From Chordicoccus furentiruminis (GTDB lineage: Bacteria > Bacillota > Clostridia > Lachnospirales > Lachnospiraceae), in assembly GCF_019355395.1 (NCBI RefSeq), contig NZ_CP048829.1, positions 1,488,001 to 1,552,000 on the forward strand: DNA of 64,000 nucleotides, written 5' to 3'. The notes under the pieces were generated by a model, which saw nothing but the letters and a program-made list of their open reading frames with translations, had not been told where the DNA came from and ran no database searches. How positions within the stretch are numbered: position 1 is the first letter of the stretch; every line of letters begins with the position of its first letter. Below, in pieces: positions 9,398-17,724 of this stretch. Both the position numbers and the translations under genes were made by a program.

Positions 9398-9456
9398 TTC
9401 TGTCCCTCCCTCCGAATCCTGCTATAATGGGACCATCAGGGAACGAAATCAGGAGG
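9398..9456 (+). promoter_or_regulatory. glgX promoter and ribosome binding site
   Basis: An extended -10 (TGCTATAAT, hexamer 9423-9428) has only a weak -35 (TTCTGT, 9398-9403). AGGAGG at 9451-9456 fixes the start at ATG 9463 rather than at the upstream start codon of the longer open frame. Confidence 0.65.
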
Positions 9457-9462
9457 TATCGG

Positions 9463-11586
9463 ATGACCAATTCAAATTCTGAGACCCATCAGCCCCCGGC
9501 GCCGCTCGAACGGATCGCCGGCTTCGACGTCCGTCCCGGCCTGTATCAGCTGAACGGAGCCACCGCGCTACCGGATGGAGCCGTGAATTTCACCGTCCAC
9601 TCCAGCGGCGCCACCGGCTGTGAGCTGCTGCTCTTCCGGCCAAGGGAGACGGAGCCATACGCGGTGATCCCGATCCCCAACCGCTACCGCATCGGGGATG
9701 TCTGGTCGATGATCGTCTATCATCTGGATATTGAGGAGTTCGAGTACGCCTACCGGCTGGACGGACCGTGGGATCCGAAGAACGGCCTGCGGTTCGACCG
9801 GCGAAATGTGCTCCTCGACATTTACGCCAAATCCGTCACCGGCCAGAACGTCTGGGGCCAGAAGCTGGATAAAAACGGCTTCTACAAGGCCCGCGTGGTG
9901 AAAAGCGGCTTCGACTGGGGCGACGCGGAGTTTTCCCGCCAGCCGATGGAGGATCTGATCATCTATGAACTTCATGTCCGGGGCTTCACTAAACACCCGT
10001 CCTCCGGAGTGGAAGGACGGGGGACATTCCACGGACTGATGGAAAAGATCCCGTATCTGAAGGATCTCGGAGTGAACGCGGTGGAGCTGATGCCGGTCTT
10101 CGAGTTCGACGAGACGCGGGACCAGCGCGAGGTGAACGGACGGACGCTGCTCGATTACTGGGGATACAATCCGATCAGCTTCTTCGCGCCGAACACCAGC
10201 TACGCAATGCGCCATGAGACCATTGAAAACGGCAACGAGCTGAAGGAACTGATCCGCGAGCTGAACCGGAACGGGATCGAATGCTTTCTCGATGTCGTCT
10301 TCAACCACACGGCCGAAGGCAACGAATACGGCCCCGTGATTTCCTTCAAAGGCTTTGACAACAACGTTTACTACATGCTGACGCCGGACGGATACTACTA
10401 CAACTTCAGCGGCTGCGGCAACACCCTCAACTGCAACCATCCCGTGATGCAGTCGATCATTCTGGACTGCCTCCGCTACTGGGTCACCGACTACCACGTG
10501 GCCGGCTTCCGCTTCGATCTCGCCAGCATCCTCGGGCGGGACGAAAACGGCGCGCCGCTCAGCAATCCGCCTCTTCTCAAGAATCTCGCGTATGACCCGA
10601 TCCTGAAAAACGTGAAGCTGATCGCCGAAGCATGGGACGCGGGCGGTCTCTATCAGGTCGGCTCTTTCCCGTCATGGAAGCGCTGGGCGGAGTGGAACGG
10701 ACGCTACCGCGATGATATGCGGAACTTCCTGAAGGGAGATCTCAGCCTTGGTTCAACCGCGGCCGCCCGGATCACGGGCTCCCGGGATCTCTACAATCCT
10801 GCTTTCCGCGGCGGGAACGCATCGGTCAACTTTCTCAACTGTCACGACGGCTTCACGCTGTGGGACATGTACAGCTACAGCCGGAAGCACAACGAGAGCA
10901 ACGGCTGGAAAAACCTCGACGGGACCGACGACAACCGGAGCTGGAACTGCGGAGCGGAAGGCCCGACCGACGACCCGGAGATCCGATCGCTGCGGCGGAA
11001 AATGTGCCGGAACGCCATGACGGTGCTTCTGATGAGCCGCGGCACGCCGATGTTCTTCGCCGGCGATGAATTTTTGAACTCCCAGCAGGGAAACAACAAC
11101 ACCTACTGTCAGGACAGCGAAATTTCCTGGCTCAACTGGCAGGATCTCGACCGGAACTATGACTTCTTCCAGTACGTCCGCCATCTGATCGCCTTCCGCC
11201 GCTCCCACCGCATTGTCCGCGCGTACGGGTCGGAGGGGGCCTTCGGCCTTCCGGATCTGAGCACGCGCTGCCCGGACAGCGCGTCCCAGATTCTCCGGGT
11301 CGTCTATGCGGGACTCGATGATGAGGGTGTGGAGGACGCGGTCTGCCTGCTGATCAATGTCTTCTGGGAGACGCAGTGGCTCGATCTTCCGTCCCTTCCG
11401 GGAAAGCGCGGCTGGTCGATTGCCTTTGATTCCTCCCTTCGCTATCTGAAGGAAGGCTACGCGCTGCCGGACAGCCGTCAATCCGTCCCGTCCGGCCAGT
11501 GGGTCGAAATGGAACCCCGCTCCGTGCTGGTGCTGACGCCGGCAGGAAAACCGGAGGAAACCGCACAGGAAGAGCCGGACTGCTGA
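9463..11586 (+). CDS. glgX: Glycogen debranching enzyme (GH13, isoamylase type)
   Basis: This 707-residue enzyme hydrolyses alpha-1,6 branch points of glycogen or limit dextrins. An N-terminal CBM48-like domain (about residues 20-120) precedes a GH13 barrel with conserved blocks: DVVFNHTAEG (region I), FRFDLASILG with the nucleophile Asp (region II), LIAEAWDAGG with the acid/base Glu (region III) and FLNCHDGFTLWD (region IV). The preferred start follows AGGAGG by 6 nt and makes the length normal for GlgX. The open frame reaches back to 9202, but that part has no family similarity. A terminator follows; no other glycogen gene is in the window. Confidence 0.93.
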   Translation: MTNSNSETHQPPAPLERIAGFDVRPGLYQLNGATALPDGAVNFTVHSSGATGCELLLFRPRETEPYAVIPIPNRYRIGDVWSMIVYHLDIEEFEYAYRLDGPWDPKNGLRFDRRNVLLDIYAKSVTGQNVWGQKLDKNGFYKARVVKSGFDWGDAEFSRQPMEDLIIYELHVRGFTKHPSSGVEGRGTFHGLMEKIPYLKDLGVNAVELMPVFEFDETRDQREVNGRTLLDYWGYNPISFFAPNTSYAMRHETIENGNELKELIRELNRNGIECFLDVVFNHTAEGNEYGPVISFKGFDNNVYYMLTPDGYYYNFSGCGNTLNCNHPVMQSIILDCLRYWVTDYHVAGFRFDLASILGRDENGAPLSNPPLLKNLAYDPILKNVKLIAEAWDAGGLYQVGSFPSWKRWAEWNGRYRDDMRNFLKGDLSLGSTAAARITGSRDLYNPAFRGGNASVNFLNCHDGFTLWDMYSYSRKHNESNGWKNLDGTDDNRSWNCGAEGPTDDPEIRSLRRKMCRNAMTVLLMSRGTPMFFAGDEFLNSQQGNNNTYCQDSEISWLNWQDLDRNYDFFQYVRHLIAFRRSHRIVRAYGSEGAFGLPDLSTRCPDSASQILRVVYAGLDDEGVEDAVCLLINVFWETQWLDLPSLPGKRGWSIAFDSSLRYLKEGYALPDSRQSVPSGQWVEMEPRSVLVLTPAGKPEETAQEEPDC

Positions 11587-11596
11587 GGCGGGCGGT

Positions 11597-11628
11597 CCGG
11601 GCATGCCTATGCTGCCCGGCTTTTCTTT
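11597..11628 (+). terminator. glgX terminator
   Basis: A 7-bp stem CCGGGCA/TGCCCGG (11597-11603 with 11613-11619) is followed by CTTTTCTTT, 10 nt after the glgX stop codon. Confidence 0.75.
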
Positions 11629-11899
11629 ACCATATCAGCTCTATCTGCTGGATTATCTGAAAAACAGCGGCAAAACCATCCTGATCGTCCTGCATGACCT
11701 GCATCTCGCTTCGGGATTCTGCGACCGTCTCTTCCTCCTCAAGGACGGGAAAAACGTGGCGGAGGGAACGCCGGAGGGCGTTCTGACCCCGGAACACGTC
11801 CGGGATGTGTTCCGGGTGAACGGTCATGCTGTCCGCAAAAGGGACAGAACCGATTTTGAATTGGATATGTCTCTGAACCTCTCCGACGGTTCCCTGTAG
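11629..11899 (+). pseudogene. C-terminal stump of an iron/cobalamin-type ABC ATPase
   Basis: From about 11629 the plus frame encodes the last part of a FecE/FhuC/BtuD-like ATPase: YLLDYLKNSGKTILIVLHDL, with the H-loop His, then ASGFCDRLFLLKDGKNVAEG and GVLTPEHVRDVF. Walker A, signature and Walker B are absent. Upstream the frame runs straight into the glgX terminator, which contains the only start codon. It is therefore the remains of an ABC importer gene whose 5' two thirds were deleted, not an expressed protein. Confidence 0.8.
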
Positions 11900-12026
11900 G
11901 GCGGCCTTCGCGCTCATTCCCCACGCGGGCTTCTTCCCAGTCTGACAGGTATTCTTCAGATCCGCAGGAAACGGATGTTCGTAAGCAAGATTCTTATTCA
12001 GTCCCTTGCTTTTCCCTCGTTTTAAT

Positions 12027-12992
12027 TCATTCCGCTCCGAAGTGCCGCCCGTGATACCAGAGCACCGTTGCATCAAACGCATCAAGTGTCTCCACGCCCG
12101 TATACCCCATCAGCTCTTTTAACTGGCAATTCATCTGCCGCATTTTCTTCTCGACGGCCGGCGCTCCCTCTTTTAGAAGCCCCGGCAGGATGGCACGCCC
12201 GGTTGAGACGGCATCGGCCCCAAGCGCCATAAGCTTGTAGGCATCTCTTCCGTCATCGACAGAACAGTCAGCGAAAATCTTCATTTTCCCTGTAACTTTT
12301 CGGATATCCGGGAGAATCATCGCCGGCGGTACGGCAAAAGGCAGTCTCCCGTGATGATGGCTGACCACAATGGCATCCGCGCCTGCTTTCTCGCAGATAG
12401 CGGCATCTCTTGAGCTGAGAACGCCCTTTGCCACAAACGGAACGCCCAGTTTATGTGCAAACTCCGCAAATCCTTCAATATCCCGACCCGTCAGTGTTCC
12501 GAGTCTTTCACCGTCGACCACATCCGTTTCACCGTCTGTCCCGATGCTGTGATCAATATCGATGCCGACCGCAAAAGCCCGATGTCTCACGGCAAAGTCC
12601 ATCTGCGCCCTGATCTTTTCACTGTCTGCAAAAGGCTTGATGATGCGGATTGTCTCAGCACCGGCTTCGGCAATTTTCGCGTAGTCTGCATCGGATTCCA
12701 TTCCGACCCAGTTGACAATTCCCAGGCTCTTTGCCGCCTGCGCGTATTCTTCCATCGGGCTATGATCGAGCCCGGCTTTGTTGAGATGCGAAAAGGCCGG
12801 CATCATGATCGGCGACGCGAAACGCTTTCCCCAGAGCTGCATCGAGATATCCGCCACGTGCGTCCCGATGATACGCTCCTCGATGAGGATTTCATCCAGA
12901 AACCGCCTTGTATGCCAGCTTGCGTTCGACGCGTCCTTAGGCAGCGCCGGGATAAGTCCCTCCGGTCCCGGCCAGTTTGCTTCTCTTTCCAT
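12027..12992 (-). CDS. FMN-dependent alpha-hydroxy-acid dehydrogenase family protein (divergent)
   Basis: This 321-residue TIM-barrel protein is related to lactate/glycolate oxidases and isopentenyl-diphosphate isomerase-like FMN enzymes. SPIMMPAFSHLN, VGIDIDHSIGTDGETD, FVAKGVLSSRDAAICEKAGA and ALGADAVSTGRAIL match the FMN_dh fold. The family signature SNHGGRQLD reads SHHHGRLPF here: the catalytic His and the Arg remain, but the neighbouring residues differ. Substrate unknown. The start has AGGAGG 8 nt upstream. It appears to be a single-gene unit. Confidence 0.8.
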   Translation of the reverse strand: MEREANWPGPEGLIPALPKDASNASWHTRRFLDEILIEERIIGTHVADISMQLWGKRFASPIMMPAFSHLNKAGLDHSPMEEYAQAAKSLGIVNWVGMESDADYAKIAEAGAETIRIIKPFADSEKIRAQMDFAVRHRAFAVGIDIDHSIGTDGETDVVDGERLGTLTGRDIEGFAEFAHKLGVPFVAKGVLSSRDAAICEKAGADAIVVSHHHGRLPFAVPPAMILPDIRKVTGKMKIFADCSVDDGRDAYKLMALGADAVSTGRAILPGLLKEGAPAVEKKMRQMNCQLKELMGYTGVETLDAFDATVLWYHGRHFGAE

Positions 12993-13335
12993 AGTCTCGG
13001 CCTCCTCTCATCTGTCGATTTTTCATTTGACTGCATATGCTGCAAATCCAGAATTTTCACCAATCATTCTCCGGCTCACCAATCCCTGATAGCCGGCAAG
13101 AAATAAACTGTATTTTACAGCCTTTCTATGATCAACAATACCGTTTGTTTCGCATTCCGGCAAGGTAAAGATTTCAGTACACTTTGATTCATCCTCAGTT
13201 GGGCAGACACGCAGAGCAAAGCCTGTCCTTTCATCACAGCCCATACGGAAATCCTCATATGTTCAGCCAAGCGTGCCCTCGTAAACTCCGGAGGAGCGTA
13301 AGACATAAGGCCGCCTGTCTGCCTCAAAGCAGCGT
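12993..13335. other. Stretch without a recognisable gene
   Basis: Between the FMN enzyme and the thiamine operon promoter there are two overlapping minus-strand frames of 73 and 95 codons. Neither has a recognised family or a good ribosome binding site, and the longer one overlaps the thi promoter. I see nothing else. Confidence 0.45.
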
Positions 13336-13364
13336 TTGACATCGTGCTCCCGGAGGGGTAAACT
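13336..13364 (+). promoter_or_regulatory. Promoter of the thiamine salvage operon
   Basis: TTGACA (13336-13341), a 17-bp spacer and TAAACT (13359-13364) place the transcription start near 13371, about 40 nt before the riboswitch. Confidence 0.75.
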
Positions 13365-13407
13365 GGTAGACGTTTTAAAGCCATTTTCAACTGAATATCC
13401 ATATTTC

Positions 13408-13490
13408 TGCTAGGGGCGCATATGCTGAGACCGGTGAATCTTCACCGGACCCTTATCACTTGAACCGGATAATACCGGCGTAAGGAAGCT
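13408..13490 (+). ncRNA. TPP riboswitch (THI element)
   Basis: The conserved thi-box blocks are present in order: AGGGGCGC, GCTGAGA, ACCCT, TGAACCGGATAATACCGGCG and TAAGGAAGC. The pyrimidine-sensor helix with CTGAGA and the pyrophosphate-sensor helix are both recognisable. It binds thiamine pyrophosphate and should switch off the downstream thiM-thiE-thiW-thiD-cytX genes when TPP is plentiful. Its expression platform is the hairpin at 13538-13561. Confidence 0.95.
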
Positions 13491-13537
13491 GAAATTTTCT
13501 GCTTTTGATTTCACACGATTTTCAGCACCTGTCCGCC

Positions 13538-13561
13538 CCTCCCTGAACGGGAGGTTTTTTT
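13538..13561 (+). terminator. Riboswitch terminator hairpin that contains the thiM Shine-Dalgarno
   Basis: A stem CCTCCC/GGGAGG (13538-13543 with 13549-13554) and a 5-nt loop precede seven T residues that run directly into the thiM ATG at 13562. The 3' arm GGGAGG is also the only ribosome binding site for thiM (7-nt spacing). The same hairpin can therefore end transcription and hide the ribosome site. Confidence 0.85.
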
Positions 13562-14386
13562 ATGCCATTTTTCTCAGAAACAGGCACCGCCATCTTCAGA
13601 AGCATACGCCGGACCCGGCCGCTGATTCATCTGATCACCAATCCAGTGACAATGAATGACGTCGTCAATCTCGTTCTTGCCTCAGGCGCGACCGCAATCT
13701 GTGCGGATTCCCCGAAAGAGGCGGCAGAGATTTCAGGGCTGGCCGACGCGACGGTTCTGAATATCGGCATGCCTTCTGAATCAAAAGCGGAGGCGATGCT
13801 GGCCGCCGGAGAGAAAGCCAACGAACTCGGACATCCGCTGATTCTGGATCCGGTCGGCGCCGGCGCTTCCGATTTCCGGCAGCGCATTCTGAAAACGCTG
13901 CTAGAGCGGCTTCATTTCACCTGCATCCGCGGCAATCAGTCGGAAATGGCCGCCTTGCTCGGAGTCTCTTATCCTTCCCGCGGCGTGGAGGAAGCCGGAG
14001 TTTGTCTGGAGCCTGACCGTCTGCAGGAGCTGTCGGAGCGATACGATACAGTCCTTGCCGTCACCGGTGAAACGGATCTCACCGTCAGCAAAGAACGGAT
14101 TCTGGTCAGTCATACCGGGACGCCTCTTCAGAAGAGGATCACCGGGAGCGGCTGTATGCTGTCAGGGCTACTCGCGGCCGCTTTGGCCGGATCGACGGCA
14201 CCGTCTTCGGGTCCGACGCTCCGCCTCGGCGACACATCGGGAATCGCCTCGCTTGTCCATGAAACGGTGAAAGCGTACGGATGCCTTGCCAGTGAAGCCG
14301 AGAAGGAGATGGAAGCCTCTTCCAGCCATGGAACGATGGCGTTCCGCAGCCGCCTGATCGATGCCGTCAGCACAGCCGGATTATGA
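13562..14386 (+). CDS. thiM: Hydroxyethylthiazole kinase
   Basis: The 274-residue kinase phosphorylates 4-methyl-5-(2-hydroxyethyl)thiazole for thiamine salvage. It shows the ThiM/ribokinase-like pattern PLIHLITNPVTMNDVVNLVL near the N terminus, HPLILDPVGAGAS in the middle, CIRGNQSEMAAL, and the anion-hole motif RITGSGCMLSGLLAA with the catalytic Cys region near residue 200. It is the first gene of the operon and its start is set by GGGAGG within the riboswitch hairpin. Confidence 0.95.
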   Translation: MPFFSETGTAIFRSIRRTRPLIHLITNPVTMNDVVNLVLASGATAICADSPKEAAEISGLADATVLNIGMPSESKAEAMLAAGEKANELGHPLILDPVGAGASDFRQRILKTLLERLHFTCIRGNQSEMAALLGVSYPSRGVEEAGVCLEPDRLQELSERYDTVLAVTGETDLTVSKERILVSHTGTPLQKRITGSGCMLSGLLAAALAGSTAPSSGPTLRLGDTSGIASLVHETVKAYGCLASEAEKEMEASSSHGTMAFRSRLIDAVSTAGL

Positions 14387-14434
14387 GAACCGGAAGTCCG
14401 ACCCCCTCAGAGAATGCGGAAAAGGAGGATCCTG

Positions 14435-15067
14435 ATGAAATTTGAACGAAAGATGCTGCAGCTGTATGCGGTGACGGACCGAAGGTGGCTGTCCGGACGG
14501 ACGCTGGAAGAGGCGGTCGAAGAGGCGCTTGCCGCCGGCGTCACGATGGTGCAGCTGCGGGAGAAGAACATGGAACCGGATCGGCTGCTGGAAGAGGCCC
14601 GCTCTCTTCGGGTGCTCTGCCACCGGTATCATGTTCCGCTTCTGATCAATGACAGCCCCGATATCTGCATCCGAGCCGATGCGGACGGCGTGCATGTCGG
14701 TCAGGACGACATGTCGGTCCGGAAGGCCCGGGCGCTTCTTGGCCCCGATAAAATCATCGGGGCGACCGCTCACAACGTCGCGGAAGCGCGGACGGCGGAA
14801 CGCCTCGGTGCTGACTATCTGGGATGCGGAGCTGCATTTGGTTCCCATACCAAAGAGAACGCCCGGCCAATCGACCGGGAAACGTACCGTGATATCACTT
14901 CTGCGGTTCATATTCCGGTCTGCGCGATCGGAGGAATCACGGAAGAAAACATCGGAGAGCTCCGGCACCTGGGTCTGTCCGGCGTCGCGGTCATCTCCGG
15001 TATCTTTGCTTCCGATCAGATCGGAGCATCCTGCAGAAAGCTGCTCGATGTCAGCAGCCGCCTGTAA
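14435..15067 (+). CDS. thiE: Thiamine-phosphate synthase
   Basis: The 210-residue TIM-barrel enzyme joins HMP-pyrophosphate and thiazole phosphate to give thiamine phosphate. Family motifs are LQLYAVTDRRWL at the N terminus, GVTMVQLREKNM (diphosphate/HMP pocket), LLINDSPDICIRADADGVHV, GQDDMSV and IGATAHNVAEA, ending with VCAIGGITEENI. I use ATG 14435, preceded by AGGAGG, rather than the in-frame start 21 nt upstream, which has no ribosome site. It takes the products of ThiM and ThiD in the same operon. Confidence 0.95.
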   Translation: MKFERKMLQLYAVTDRRWLSGRTLEEAVEEALAAGVTMVQLREKNMEPDRLLEEARSLRVLCHRYHVPLLINDSPDICIRADADGVHVGQDDMSVRKARALLGPDKIIGATAHNVAEARTAERLGADYLGCGAAFGSHTKENARPIDRETYRDITSAVHIPVCAIGGITEENIGELRHLGLSGVAVISGIFASDQIGASCRKLLDVSSRL

Positions 15068-15097
15068 CATATCTGCAGTAACAGAAAGGAGCTCATC

Positions 15098-15610
15098 ATG
15101 AAACATGAACATCTGAAAAAACTGGTCACATCGGCACTGCTTGTCGCGGTCATCATCGCGCTCTCCAGCTTCTACATTCCCGTCGGCGCGTCAAAATGCT
15201 TCCCGATCCAGCATATGGTCAACATTCTGTCCGCCGTCCTCCTCGGGCCCGGCTGGGGTGTCGTGATTGCCTTCGTGGCTTCTCTCATCCGGAACCTGAT
15301 GGGAACCGGCTCTCTGATGGCCTTCCCGGGCAGCATGGTCGGCGCTTTGTGCTGTGGGCTGATGTTCAGGGCTACGAAGAAGTACCTTCCGACCTGTCTT
15401 GCCGAGATTATCGGGACCGGCCTCTTCGGCGACATGCTCGCCTACCCTGTCGCCTCTCTCCTGATGGGAAACAGCCAGGCCGCTCTGTTCACCTATGTCG
15501 TGCCCTTCTTCATCAGCACGGCAGGCGGAACCCTTCTGGCGGCAGTCCTGATTTCCATTCTGGACAAGACGAAGGCAATGCAGTACATGCGTCAGGTCCT
15601 TTCCGCATGA
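15098..15610 (+). CDS. thiW: ECF transporter S component ThiW (thiazole uptake)
   Basis: The 170-residue integral membrane protein has about five to six helices and the ThiW block VGASKCFPIQHMVNILSAVL. ThiW is the substrate-binding subunit of an energy-coupling-factor importer thought to take up the thiamine thiazole moiety, which ThiM then phosphorylates. The ATPase and T subunits are not in this window, so it probably uses a shared ECF module encoded elsewhere. AAGGAG precedes the start by 7 nt. It lies between thiE and thiD. Confidence 0.92.
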   Translation: MKHEHLKKLVTSALLVAVIIALSSFYIPVGASKCFPIQHMVNILSAVLLGPGWGVVIAFVASLIRNLMGTGSLMAFPGSMVGALCCGLMFRATKKYLPTCLAEIIGTGLFGDMLAYPVASLLMGNSQAALFTYVVPFFISTAGGTLLAAVLISILDKTKAMQYMRQVLSA

Positions 15611-15653
15611 TGCCGTCCGGGTCCGGAATTCCACCAAGAAAAGGAGAAAACGA

Positions 15654-16487
15654 ATGAGAACTGCATTGTCAATCGCCGGTTCAGACTCAAGCGGCGGCGC
15701 CGGCATTCAGGCGGATATCAAGACCATGATGGCCAACGGTGTCTACGCGATGTCCGCCATCACGGCCATGACGGCTCAGAATACAACCGGTGTCACCGCC
15801 ATCATGAATGCGACGCCGGAGTTTCTGAAAGCGGAACTGGACGAGGTCTTCACGGATATTTTCCCGGATGCCGTGAAGATCGGCATGGTATCGGACAGCC
15901 GTCTGATCCGGGTGATCGCGGATCGCCTCCGGTATTACAAGCCGGCTTACATCGTCGTCGACCCGGTCATGGTCGCCACCAGCGGCGCCAGACTGATCAG
16001 CGAGGACGCGATCGGGACGCTGAAGCAGGAGCTTCTGCCTCTCTCCACCGTCCTGACGCCCAACATTCCGGAAGCTGAGGTCCTCTCCGAAATGCCGATC
16101 CGGTCTGAGGAAGAGATGATCACGGCCGCGGCCTGCATCAGTGACCGGTATCACTGCGCCGTGCTCTGCAAAGGCGGCCACCAGATCAGCGATGCCAACG
16201 ACCTCCTGTACCGAAGCGGCAGCTTCCGCTGGTTCAGAGGAAAACGCATCTGCAACCCGAATACCCATGGCACCGGATGCACGCTGTCAAGCGCGATCGC
16301 CGCCAATCTGGCAAAAGGCTTCGGTCTTGATCGCTCCGTGCAGAGAGCCAAGGACTATATCAGCGGCGCTCTGTCGGCGATGCTGGATCTCGGACACGGC
16401 AGCGGTCCGATGAATCACGCGTTCTGCTTCACCGGCCCCTACATGGAATTTGCCCGTCCCCAGTCAGAGAGTGAGGTATCAGAATGA
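15654..16487 (+). CDS. thiD: Hydroxymethylpyrimidine/phosphomethylpyrimidine kinase
   Basis: The 277-residue ribokinase-fold enzyme phosphorylates HMP twice to HMP-pyrophosphate. It starts ALSIAGSDSSGGAGIQADIK, the ThiD signature, contains VDPVMVATSGA and LTPNIPEAEVL, and ends its catalytic core with NTHGTGCTLSSAIAA (anion hole and catalytic base). The start has AAGGAG upstream. Its stop overlaps the cytX start (ATGA), so the kinase and the presumed HMP importer are translationally linked. Confidence 0.95.
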   Translation: MRTALSIAGSDSSGGAGIQADIKTMMANGVYAMSAITAMTAQNTTGVTAIMNATPEFLKAELDEVFTDIFPDAVKIGMVSDSRLIRVIADRLRYYKPAYIVVDPVMVATSGARLISEDAIGTLKQELLPLSTVLTPNIPEAEVLSEMPIRSEEEMITAAACISDRYHCAVLCKGGHQISDANDLLYRSGSFRWFRGKRICNPNTHGTGCTLSSAIAANLAKGFGLDRSVQRAKDYISGALSAMLDLGHGSGPMNHAFCFTGPYMEFARPQSESEVSE

Positions 16488-17689
16488 GTAATCAGGAAAA
16501 TAACAGCAGCGGATCCGGCCGCTTTCACATGACCGTTCTCCAGTCCGGCCTCGTCTGGTTCGGCGCCGGCGTCTCGATCGCCGAAATCCTGACCGGCACC
16601 TATCTCGCGCCGCTTGGCTTTTGGAAGGGACTGGCTGCGATCCTGACCGGCCATCTGATCGGCTGCCTGATGATGTATTTCGCGGGCATCATCGGCGGGC
16701 GCACCCGCCGAAGCGCCATGGAAACCACCCGTATGAGCTTCGGCCGTCTCGGCGGAATCTTCTTCGCCCTTCTGAATATTCTTCAGCTCGTCGGATGGAC
16801 GGCCATCATGATCTACGACGGTGCAGGAGCCGTCAACGAACTTTTCAAAGCCGGCATCTGGGTCTGGGCACTGGTCATTGGCGGCCTGATTCTGCTCTGG
16901 ATCCTGGTCGGTCTCACCAATCTGGGCTGGATCAACCGGATCGCGATGTCGGCGCTCTTCATCCTGACGCTGGTTCTGAGCGGCGTGGTCTTCCGGCACG
17001 GCATGCTCCCGGAAGCCGCCCAGCCTTCCTCCATCTCCTTCGGCGCGGCTGTGGAGCTCTCCGTCGCGATGCCGCTTTCCTGGCTTCCGCTGATCAGCGA
17101 TTACACCCGGGAAGCGGAGGCACCCGGACGGGCCACGCTGGCAAGTGTTCTGGTCTACGGCCTCGTCTCTGTCTGGATGTATGTGATCGGACTGGGCGCT
17201 GCGCTGTTTACCGGCCAGTCCGACATCGCAGGGATTATGGCAAAGGCAGGTCTTGGCGTCGCAGCCCTGATCATCCTGATTCTCTCCACCGTCACGACTA
17301 CCTTTCTGGATGCCTGGTCCGCCGGCATTTCAGCCGAGTCTCTGGACGGCCGGCTGAGCGGAAAAGGGAAGACGATCGCCGCGGTCGTCACGGTCATCGG
17401 GACACTCGGCGCCGCCCTCTTCAACATGGACGACATCACCGGCTTCCTTTATCTGATCGGCTCTGTCTTCGCCCCGATGATTGCCATCCAGATTGCAGAC
17501 TTCTTCATTCTGAAGAAGAATCATGATGCCGAAAAAATAAATCTTCGGAATCTGATCATCTGGGCCATCGGCTTTGCCCTTTACCGTTTCCTGATGACAA
17601 CCGATCTGCCCCTCGGCAATACCCTGCCGGACATGCTTCTGACGATCCTGCTCTGTCTGACTGTACAGAAAATCGCCGGACACAAATAA
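16484..17689 (+). CDS. cytX: Putative hydroxymethylpyrimidine transporter CytX (NCS1 family)
   Basis: The 401-residue protein has about twelve membrane helices and NCS1 features: LVWFGAGVSIAEILTGTYLA in helix 1, and LGFWKGLAAILTGHLIGCL. CytX proteins occur under TPP riboswitches and are thought to import HMP, which ThiD phosphorylates. It is the last gene of the operon. Its 3' end (17520-17679) is repeated almost exactly at 25138-25297, so either this end or the second one has been replaced by recombination; here the protein ends QKIAGHK. Confidence 0.92.
   Translation: MSNQENNSSGSGRFHMTVLQSGLVWFGAGVSIAEILTGTYLAPLGFWKGLAAILTGHLIGCLMMYFAGIIGGRTRRSAMETTRMSFGRLGGIFFALLNILQLVGWTAIMIYDGAGAVNELFKAGIWVWALVIGGLILLWILVGLTNLGWINRIAMSALFILTLVLSGVVFRHGMLPEAAQPSSISFGAAVELSVAMPLSWLPLISDYTREAEAPGRATLASVLVYGLVSVWMYVIGLGAALFTGQSDIAGIMAKAGLGVAALIILILSTVTTTFLDAWSAGISAESLDGRLSGKGKTIAAVVTVIGTLGAALFNMDDITGFLYLIGSVFAPMIAIQIADFFILKKNHDAEKINLRNLIIWAIGFALYRFLMTTDLPLGNTLPDMLLTILLCLTVQKIAGHK
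17520..17679 (+). repeat. Direct repeat copy 1: 3' end of cytX
   Basis: 160 bp matching 25138-25297 in the same orientation with a single difference (T at 17656, C at 25274). The match starts one base before TCATGATGCC and stops after AAATCGCCGG; outside it the two sites have no similarity. The two copies lie 7,618 bp apart and bracket the accessory segment. Confidence 0.95.
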
Positions 17690-17724
17690 TCCTTTATTGC
17701 TTTCTTGCAAGTTTCGTAAAGCCT

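Noticed and set aside
9202-9462. N-terminal extension of glgX
   Set aside because: The frame is open, but a promoter and AGGAGG lie inside it and the residues do not resemble the family; the start is at 9463.
13115-13402. 95-codon minus frame before the thiamine operon
   Set aside because: It overlaps a very good promoter for the thi operon, has no ribosome site and no family match.
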